This document shows positions 54,921-64,000 of a stretch of DNA of 64,000 nt, one piece after another. Made by a program: the position numbers and the translations under genes. Source of the DNA: Apostichopus japonicus (taxonomy: Eukaryota; Echinodermata; Holothuroidea; Aspidochirotida; Stichopodidae); the NCBI RefSeq assembly GCF_037975245.1, contig NC_092577.1, positions 26,349,398 to 26,413,397 on the forward strand, written 5' to 3'. A model generated the notes under the pieces. The model did not search any database, was not told the DNA's origin, and worked only from the letters and a program-made list of their open reading frames with translations. Each line of letters opens with the position of its first letter. Position 1 is the stretch's first letter.

Positions 54921-57113
54921 ACCGCAATATCGATTTATCGGTACAGCACAATCTATTAATCGGTACCGCCTTTCGATTTATCGGTACCGTAATATCGATT
55001 TATCGGTATCGCACATTATATTTATCGGGACCGCACATTATATTTATCGGGACCGCACATTCGATTAATCGGTACCGCACATTCGATTTATCGGTACCGC
55101 ACATTCGATTTATCGGTATAGCACAATCGATTAATCGGTATTATTCGATGAAACGGTACCGCACTTTCGATTAAACGGTATCGCACATTCGATTTATCGG
55201 TAACGCACTTTCGATTTATCGGTACCGCACATTCGATTTATCGGTATCGCAAATTCGATTAATAGGTATCGCACATTCGATTAAACGGTATCGCACATTC
55301 GATTTATCGGTAACGCACTTTTCATTTATCGGAACCGCACATTCGATTTATCGGCACCGCAATATCGATTTATCAGTACCGCACACTCGATTTATCGGTA
55401 CCGCAATATCGATTTATCGGTACCGCACAATCGATTAATAGGTACCGCACATTCCATTTATCGGTACCATACATTCGATTTATCGTTATCGCACTTTCGA
55501 TTTATCGGTACCGCACATTCTCTTTATCGGTACCGCAATATCGATTTATCGGTATCGCACATTCGATTAAACGGTAACGCACTTTCGATTTATCGGTATC
55601 GCAACTTCGATAAATCGGTATCGCACATTCGATTAAACGGTATCGCACATTCGATTTATCGGTATCGCAAATTCGATTAATCGGTATCGCACATTCGATT
55701 TATCGGTAACGCAGTTTCGATTAATAGGTATCGCACATTCGATTTATCGGTATCGCAAATTCGATTAATAGGTATCGCACATTCGATTAAACGGTATCGC
55801 ACATTCGATTTATCGGTAACGCACTTTCGATTTATCGGTACCGCACATTCGATTGATCAGTACCGCACATTCGATTTATCGGTACCGCACATTCGATTTA
55901 TCGGTACCGCACAATCGATTTATCGGTATCGCACATTCCATTTATCGGTACCGCACATTTGATTTATCGTTATCGCACTTTCGATTTATCGGTAACGCAC
56001 TTTCGATTTATCGGTACCGCAAGTTCGATTCATCGGTATCGCAAATTCGATTAATCGGTATCGCACATTCGATTAAACGGTATCGCACCTTCGATTTATC
56101 GGTAACGCACTTTCAATTTATCGGAACCGCACATTCGATTTATCGGCACCGCACATTCGATTTATCGGTACCGCAATATCGATTTATCGGTATCGCACAT
56201 ACGATTTATCGGTACCGCACATTCGATTTATCGGTATCGCATATTCGAATTATCGGTACAGCACAATCGATTAATCGGTACCGCCTTTCGATTTATCGGT
56301 ACCGCAATATCGATTTGTCGGTATCGCACATTCGATTGACCGGTATCGCACATTCGATTTATCGGTATCGCAAATTCTATTAATCGGTATGGCACATTCG
56401 ATTAAACGGTATCTCACATTCGATTTATCGGTATCGCAAATTCGATTAATCGGTACCGCACTTTCGATTTATCGGTATCGCAAATTCGATTTATCGGTAT
56501 CGCACATTCGATTGACCGGTATCGCACATTCGATTTATCGGTACCGCAATATCGATTTATCGGTACCGCACAATCTATTAATCGGTACCGCCTTTCGATT
56601 TACCGATATCGCACATTCGATCTATCGGTAACGCACTTTCGATTTATCGGTACCGCACATTCGATTTATCGGCACCGCACATTTGATTTATCGGTACCGC
56701 AATATCGATTTATTGGTATCGCACATTCGATTGACCGGTATCGCACATTCGATTTATCGGCATCGCACATTCGATTTATCGGTACCGCACATTCGATTTA
56801 TCGGTATCGCAAATTCGATTAATCGGTATCGCACATTCGATTGATCGGTATCGCAAATTCGATTAAACGGTACCGCACTTTCGATTAAACGGTATCGCAC
56901 ATTCGATTTATCGGTACCGCACTTTCGATTTATCGGTACCGCACATTCGATTTATCGGTATCGCAAATTCGATTAATCGGTATCGCACATTCGATTAAAC
57001 GGTATCGCGCCTTTGATTTATCGGTAACGCACTTCCGATTTATCGGAACCGCACATTCGATTTATCGGCACCGCACATTCGATTTATCGGTACCGCAATA
57101 TCGATTTATCGGT
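54921..57113 (+). repeat. Nested duplication in family G, member 1 (2,193 bp)
   Basis: The marker GTACAGCACAATCTATT at 54,941 recurs at 57,134 (+2,193). The short-monomer marker TTATTCGATG at 55,141 recurs as TTGTTCGATG at 57,378 (+2,237). Confidence 0.8.
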
Positions 57114-59000
57114 ACCGCAATATCGATTTATCGGTACAGCACAATCTATTAATCGGTACCGCCTTTCGATTTATCGGTACCGTAATATCGATTTATCGGT
57201 ATCGCACATTATATTTATCGGGACCGCACATTATATTTATCGGGACCGCACATTCGATTTATCGGTACCGCACATTCGATTTATCGGTACCGCACATTCG
57301 ATTTATCGGTATCGCACAATCGATTTATCGGTACCGCACATTCGATTGATCGGTATCGCAAAATCGATTAATCGGTATTGTTCGATGAAACGGTACCGCA
57401 CTTTCGATTAAACGGTATCGCACATTCGATTTATCGGTAACGCACTTTCGATTTATCGGTACCGCACATTCGATTTATCGGTATCGCAAATTCGATTAAT
57501 AGGTATCGCACATTCGATTAAACGGTATCGCACATTCGATTAAACGGTATCGCACGTTCTTTTTATCGGTACCGCACATTCGATTTATCGGTAACGCACT
57601 TTTCATTTATCGGAACCGCACATTCGATTTATCGGCACCGCAATATCGATTTATCAGTACCGCACATTCGATTTATCGGTACCGCAATATCGATTTATCG
57701 GTACCGCACAATCGATTAATAGGTACCGCACATTCCATTTATCGGTACCATACATTCGATTTATCGTTATCGCACTTTCGATTTATCGGTATCGCACAAT
57801 CGATTTATCGGTACCGCACATTCTCTTTATCGGTACCGCAATATCGATTTATCGGTATCGCACATTCGATTAAACGGTACCGCACTTTCGATTTATCGGT
57901 AACGCAACTTCGATAAATCGGTATCGCACATTCGATTAAACGGTATCGCACATTCGATTTATCGGTAACGCACTTTCGATTTATCGGTACCGCAAGTTCG
58001 ATTTATCGGTATCGCAAATTCGATTAATCGGTATCGCACATTCGATTAAACGGTATCGCACCTTCGATTTATCGGTAACGCACTTTCAATTTATCGGAAC
58101 CGCACATTCGATTTATCGGTATCGCATATTCGAATTATCGGTACAGCACAATCGATTAATCGGTACCGCCTTTCGATTTATCGGTACCGCAATATCGATT
58201 TATCGGTATCGCACATTCGATTGACCGGTATCGCACATTTGATTTATCGGTATCGCAAATTCTATTAATCGGTATGGCACATTCGATTAAACGGTATCTC
58301 ACATTCGATTTATCGGTATCGCAAATTCGATTAATCGGTACCGCACTTTCGATTTATCGGTATCGCAAATTCGATTTATCGGTATCGCACATTCGATTGA
58401 CCGGTATCGCACATTCGATTTATCGGTACCGCAATATCGATTTATCGGTACCGCACAATCTATTAATCGGTACCGCCTTTCGATTTACCGATATCGCACA
58501 TTCGGTCTATCGGTAACGCACTTTCGATTTATCGGTACCGCACATTCGATTTATCGGTACCGCAATATCGATTTATCGGTACCGCAATATCGATTTATTG
58601 GTATCGCACATTCGATTGACCGGTATCGCACATTCGATTTATCGGCATCGCACATTCGATTTATCGGTACCGCACATTCGATTTATCGGTATCGCACCTT
58701 CGATTAATCGGTATCGCACATTCGATTGATCGGTATCGCAAATTCGATTAAACGGTACCGCACTTTCGATTAAACGGTATCGCACATTCGATTTATCGGT
58801 ACCGCACTTTCGATTTATCGGTACCGCACATTCGATTTATCGGTATCGCAAATTCGATTTATCGGTATCGCACATTCGATTAAACGGTATCGCGCCTTCG
58901 ATTTATCGGTAACGCACTTCCGATTTATCGGAACCGCACATTCGATTTATCGGCACCGCACATTCGATTTATCGGTACCGCAATATCGATTTATCGGTAT
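57114..59000 (+). repeat. Nested duplication in family G, member 2 (shortened)
   Basis: Follows member 1 at +2,193, +2,237, +2,303 and finally +1,885 (56,389 with 58,274). The steps of +44, +66 and -418 bp are 2, 3 and 19 whole monomers. The match ends near 59,000, where the next family-G copy is about to begin. Confidence 0.78.
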
Positions 59001-59152
59001 CGCACATACGATTTATCGGTACCGCAAATTCGATTTATCGGTATCGCATATTCGAATTATCGGTACAGCACAATCGATTAATCGGTACCGCCTTTCGATT
59101 TATCGGTACCGCACATTCGATTAATCGGTATCGCACGTTCTTTTTATCGGTA

Positions 59153-62100
59153 CCGCACATTCGATTTATCGGCACCGCACATTCGATTTATCGGTACCGC
59201 AATATCCATTTATCGGTATCGCACATTCGATTCATCGGCACCGCACATTCGATTTATCGGTACCGCAATCGATTTATCGGTCCCGCAAAATCGATTTATA
59301 GGTATCGCACATTCGATTAATCGGTCACGCACATTCGATTTATCGGCACCGAACTTTCCATTTATCGGTATCGCACGTTCCATTTATCGGTACCGCACAT
59401 TCGATTTACCGGTATCGCATATTCGATTAATCGGTATCGCACGTTCGATTTATCGGTACCGCACATTCGATTTATCGGTACCGCACTTTCGATTTATCGG
59501 TATCGCACATTCGATTTATCGTTACTGCACATTCTATTTATCTGTATCGTAAATTCGATATATCGGTATCGCACATTCGATTTACCGATATCGCACATTC
59601 GATTTATCGGCACCGCACATTCGATTTATCGGTATCGCAATATCGATTTATCGGTATCGCACATTCGATTTATCGGTACCGCACATTCGATTTATCGGTA
59701 TCGCAAATTCGATTAAACGGTAACGCAGTTTCGATTGATCGGTACCGCACATTCGATTTATCGGTATCGCAAATTCGGATAAATAGGTATCGCACATTCG
59801 ATTAAACGGTATCGCACATTCGATTTATCGGTACCGCACATTCGATTTATCGGTATCGCATATTCGATTAATCGGTATCGCACGTTCGATTTATCGGTAC
59901 CGCACATTCGATTTATCGGTAACGCATATTCGATTTATCGGTATCGCACATTCCATTATTGGTATCGCACATTCGATTAATCGGTATCGCGAATTCGATT
60001 TATCGGTATTGCACATTCCATTATTGGTATCGCACATTCGATTTATCGGTACCGCACATTCCATTTATCGGTATCGTACATTCGATTTACCGATATCGCA
60101 CATTCGATTTATCGGTAACGCACTTTCGATTTATCGGAACCGCACATTCGATTTATCGGCACCGCACATTCGATTTATCGGTACCGCAATATCGATTTAT
60201 CGGTATCGCACATACGATTTATCGGTACCGCACAATCGATCTATCGGTACTGCACATTCGATTTATCGGTATCGCACATTCTATTTATCGGTATCGCAAA
60301 ATCGATTAATCGGTCTCGCACATTCGATTTATCGGTACCGCACATACGATTTATCGGTACCGCACATTTGATTTATCGTTATCGCACATTCGATTTATCG
60401 GTACCGCAATATCGATTTATCGATACCGCACAATCGATTAATCGGTATCGCACATTCCATTTATCGGTACCGCACATTTGATTTATCGTTATCCCACATT
60501 CGATTTATCGGCACCGCACATTCGATTTATCGGTACCGCATTATCGATTTATCGGTACAGCACAATCTATTAATCGGTACCGCCTTTCGATTTATCGGTA
60601 CCGCAATATCGATTTATCGGTATCGCACATTATATTTATCGGGACCGAACAATCGATTTGTCGGTACCGCACATTCGATTAATCGGAATTATTCGATTAA
60701 ACGGTACCGCACTTTCGATTAAACGGTATCGCACATTCGATTTATCGGTAACGCACTTTCGATTTATCGGTACCGCACATTCGATTTTTCGGTATCCCAA
60801 ATTCGATCAATCGTTATCGCACATTCGATTAAACGGTATCGCACATTCGATTTATCGGTAACGCACTTTTCATTTATCGGAACCGCACATTCGATTTATC
60901 GGCACCGTACATTCGATTTATCAGTACCGCACATTCGGTTTATCGGTACCGCAATATCGATTTATCGGTACCGCACAATCGATTAATAGGTACCGCACAT
61001 TCCATTTATCGGTACCATACATTCGATTTATCGTTATCGCACATTCGATTTATCGGTACCGCAATATCGATTTATCGGTACCGCACATTCGATTAATCGG
61101 TATCGCACATTCGATTTATCGGTATCGCACATTCCATTATTGGTATCGCCCATTCGATTTATCGGTATCTCGAATTCGATTTATCGGTACCGCATATTCG
61201 ATTATTCGGTATCGCACATTCGATTAAACGGTATCGCACATTCGATCTATCGGTATCGCACATTTGATTTATCGGTACCGCACCTTCGATTTATCGGTAC
61301 CGCACAATCGATTAATCGTTCTCGCACATTCGATTGATCGGTACCGCACATTCGATTTATCGGTACCGCACAATCGATTTATCGGTACCGCACAATCGAT
61401 TTATCGGTGTCGCAAATTCGATTTATCGTTTTCGCACGTTCGATTTATCGGTACCGCACATTCGATTTATCGGTATCGCACCTTCGATATTCGGTCCCGA
61501 ACAATCGATTTATAGGTATCGCAATATCGATTAATCGGTCTCGCACATTCGATTGATCGGTACCGCACTTTCGATTATTGCTACCACATATTCGATTTTT
61601 CGTTTTCGAACGTTCGATTTATCGGTACCGCACATTCGATTTATCGGTCCCACACAATCGATTAATCAGTACCGCACATTCGACTAATCGATATCGTAAA
61701 TTCAATTGATCGGTATCGCGCATTCGATTTATCGGTATCGCACGTTCGATTTATCGGTCCCGCAAAATCGATTTATAGGTATCGCAATATCGATTAATCG
61801 GTCTCGCAAATTCGAATTATCGGCACCGCACATTCGATTTATCGGTACCGCACATTTGATTTATCGTTATCACACATTCGATTTATCGGCACCGCACATT
61901 CGATTTATCGGTACCGCAATATCGATTTATCGGTACAGCACAATCTATTAATCGGTACCGCCTTTCGATTTATCGGTACCGTAATATCGATTTATCGGTA
62001 TCGCACATTATATTTATCGGGACCGCACATTATATTTATCGGGACCGCACATTCGATTTATCGGTACCGCACATTCGATTTATCGGTACCGCACATTCGA

Positions 62101-64000
62101 TTTATCGGTATAGCACAATCGATTTATCGGTACCGCACATTCGATTTATCGGTATCGCAAAATCGATTAATCGGTATTATTCGATGAAACGGTACCGCAC
62201 TTTCGATTAAACGGTATCGCACATTCGATTTATCGGTAACGCACTTTCGATTTATCGGTACCGCACATTCGATTTATCGGTATCGCAAATTCGATTAATA
62301 GGTATCGCACATTCGATTAAACGGTATCGCACATTCGATTTATCGGTAACGCACTTTTCATTTATCGGAACCGCACATTCGATTTATCGGCACCGAAATA
62401 TCGATTTATCAGTACCGCACACTCGATTTATCGGTACCGCAATATCGATTTATCGGTACCGCACAATCGATTAATAGGTACCGCACATTCCATTTATCGG
62501 TACCATACATTCGATTTATCGTTATCGCACTTTCGATTTATCGGTACCGCACATTCTCTTTATCGGTACCGCAATATCGATTTATCGGTATCGCACATTC
62601 GATTAAACGGTAACGCACTTTCGATTTATCGGTATCGCAACTTCGATAAATCGGTATCGCACATTCGATTAAACGGTATCGCACATTCGATTTATCGGTA
62701 TCGCAAATTCGATTAATCGGTATCGCACATTCGATTTATCGGTAACGCAGTTTCGATTAATAGGTATCGCACATTCGATTTATCGGTATCGCAAATTCGA
62801 TTAATAGGTATCGCACATTCGATTAAACGGTATCGCACATTCGATTTATCGGTAACGCACTTTCGATTTATCGGTACCGCACATTCGATTGATCAGTACC
62901 GCACATTCGATTTATCGGTACCGCACATTCGATTTATCGGTACCGCACAATCGATTTATCGGTATCGCACATTCGATTTATCGGTACCGCACATTTGATT
63001 TATCGTTATCGCACTTTCGATTTATCGGTAACGCACTTTCGATTTATCGGTACCGCAAGTTCGATTCATCGGTATCGCAAATTCGATTAATCGGTATCGC
63101 ACATTCGATTAAACGGTATCGCACCTTCGATTTATCGGTAACGCACTTTCAATTTATCGGAACCGCACATTCGATTTATCGGCACCGCACATTCGATTTA
63201 TCGGTACCGCAATATCGATTTATCGGTACAGCACAATCTATTAATCGGTACCGCCTTTCGATTTATCGGTATCGCATATTCGAATTATCGGTACAGCACA
63301 ATCGATTAATCGGTACCGCCTTTCGATTTATCGGTACCGCAATATCGATTTATCGGTATCGCACATTCGATTGACCGGTATCGCACATTCGATTTATCGG
63401 TATCGCAAATTCTATTAATCGGTATGGCACATTCGATTAAACGGTATCTCACATTCGATTTATCGGTATCGCAAATTCGATTAATCGGTACCGCACTTTC
63501 GATTTATCGGTATCGCAAATTCGATTTATCGGTATCGCACATTCGATTGACCGGTATCGCACATTCGATTTATCGGTACCGCAATATCGATTTATCGGTA
63601 CCGCACAATCTATTAATCGGTACCGCCTTTCGATTTACCGATATCGCACATTCGATCTATCGGTAACGCACTTTCGATTTATCGGTACCGCACATTCGAT
63701 TTATCGGCACCGCACATTTGATTTATCGGTACCGCAATATCGATTTATTGGTATCGCACATTCGATTGACCGGTATCGCACATTCGATTTATCGGCATCG
63801 CACATTCGATTTATCGGTACCGCACATTCGATTTATCGGTATCGCAAATTCGATTAATCGGTATCGCACATTCGATTGATCGGTATCGCAAATTCGATTA
63901 AACGGTACCGCACTTTCGATTAAACGGTATCGCACATTCGATTTATCGGTACCGCACTTTCGATTTATCGGTACCGCACATTCGATTTATCGGTATCGCA
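59153..64000 (+). repeat. Higher-order repeat family G, copy 2, truncated by window end
   Basis: Second G unit, very close to copy 1. By eye only a few single-base differences were seen in the first 2.8 kb, for example TTATCTGTATCG near 59,540 and GGGACCGAAC near 60,645. The window ends about 4.85 kb into it. Near 63,227-63,260 it carries a GTACAGCAC...CCTTTCG string where copy 1 has ordinary monomers. Confidence 0.88.

Larger units (their letters stand above)
52161..59152 (+). repeat. Higher-order repeat family G, copy 1 (about 6,992 bp)
   Basis: Longest higher-order unit in the window. Markers at 52,211, 52,967, 53,666, 54,148 and 54,714 recur at exactly +6,992. After about 55,100 the offset is +7,036 (55,141 with 62,177; 55,853 with 62,889), a two-monomer difference. 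It contains the nested 2.2-kb duplication at 54,921-59,000. Confidence 0.88.
1..64000 (+). repeat. 22-bp satellite array filling the whole window
   Basis: Every stretch of the window reads as a head-to-tail array of a 22-bp monomer made of CGATTTATCGG followed by TACCGCACATT. Two adjacent copies of this exact form lie at 569-612. About 2,900 monomers fit in 64 kb, all in the same orientation; I saw no inverted block and no non-repeat insertion. The consensus is 45% GC, with 6 C, 4 G, 5 A and 7 T on this strand, giving a constant C-over-G and T-over-A bias. Common variants are TTTATC/TTAATC/TTAAAC in the first half, TACCGC/TATCGC/TAACGC/CACCGC at the junction, and CACATT/CAATAT/CACAAT/CACTTT at the end. 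Array size and higher-order structure are typical of eukaryotic heterochromatic satellite. I do not recognise it as a named family. Confidence 0.98.

Noticed and set aside
1-64000. CRISPR array
   Set aside because: Repeats are contiguous, with no unique spacers of constant length. No cas-like genes are present, and the length far exceeds known arrays.
1-64000. Telomeric repeat array, as with the 23-25-bp telomere repeats of some yeasts
   Set aside because: Telomere arrays made by telomerase are much shorter and nearly homogeneous. This one has strong variant diversity and kilobase-scale higher-order structure.
1-64000. Tandem repeats inside a protein-coding gene (coding minisatellite)
   Set aside because: The 22-bp period is not a multiple of 3, stop codons recur in every frame, and no flanking unique coding sequence exists in the window.
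1-64000. Promoters, terminators, replication origins or tRNA-like folds
   Set aside because: Short AT-rich or dyad matches recur in every monomer by construction. None stands out from the repeat background, so no site-specific call can be supported.

Overview
The whole 64-kb window is one uninterrupted satellite-DNA array. The unit is a 22-bp monomer, written here as two 11-base halves: CGATTTATCGG followed by TACCGCACATT. About 2,900 monomers run head to tail in a single orientation from the first base to the last. I found no unique sequence, transposable element, tRNA, rRNA, convincing protein gene or CRISPR array. The size and organisation (a tens-of-kilobase array with multi-kilobase higher-order repeats) point to eukaryotic heterochromatin: pericentromere, centromere, subtelomere or a sex or B chromosome. 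The sequence does not identify the species. CpG is strikingly frequent (three per 22-bp consensus unit) and well preserved, which suggests a genome with little germline CpG methylation.

Monomers differ at a few positions: TTTATC/TTAATC/TTAAAC in the first half; TACCGC/TATCGC/TAACGC/CACCGC/TCTCGC/AACCGC/TAGCGC at the junction; CACATT/CAATAT/CACAAT/CACTTT/CGAATT/CATATT at the end. Rarer length variants of 18, 20, 21, 23, 26 and 27 bp also occur. The order of variants is not random. Long strings of the same order recur, giving nested higher-order repeats (HORs).

Layout: (1) 1-642, a flank made of shuffled A-type monomers. (2) 643-12,890, HOR family A, unit about 5.0-5.15 kb: one copy of 4,999 bp, one of 5,152 bp, then partial copies. 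(3) 12,001-18,204, family B with a period of 3,332-3,354 bp, derived from A. (4) 17,495-20,514, family C, a 1,493/1,526-bp tandem pair. (5) 20,515-39,533, family D, a mosaic with offsets of 1,228, 1,779, 4,042, 5,380, 6,017, 6,785 and 8,013 bp. (6) 39,534-42,737, family E, a clean 1,602-bp tandem pair. (7) 42,738-52,160, family F, a more degenerate stretch with a 787-bp tandem pair and a 1,711-bp echo. (8) 52,161-64,000, family G, a 6,992-bp unit followed by a second copy cut off by the window edge, with a 2.2-kb nested duplication inside. Copies within families A and G look almost identical by eye, so amplification is recent. Most copy-to-copy length differences are whole numbers of monomers.

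Many apparent reading frames (up to 218 codons) are a by-product: the consensus has no stop on the + strand and 22 is not a multiple of 3, so each frame cycles through one 22-residue repeat. None is annotated as a gene. All block boundaries, offsets and identities were read by eye from recurring rare variants, without an alignment program. Treat boundaries as accurate to about one or two monomers.
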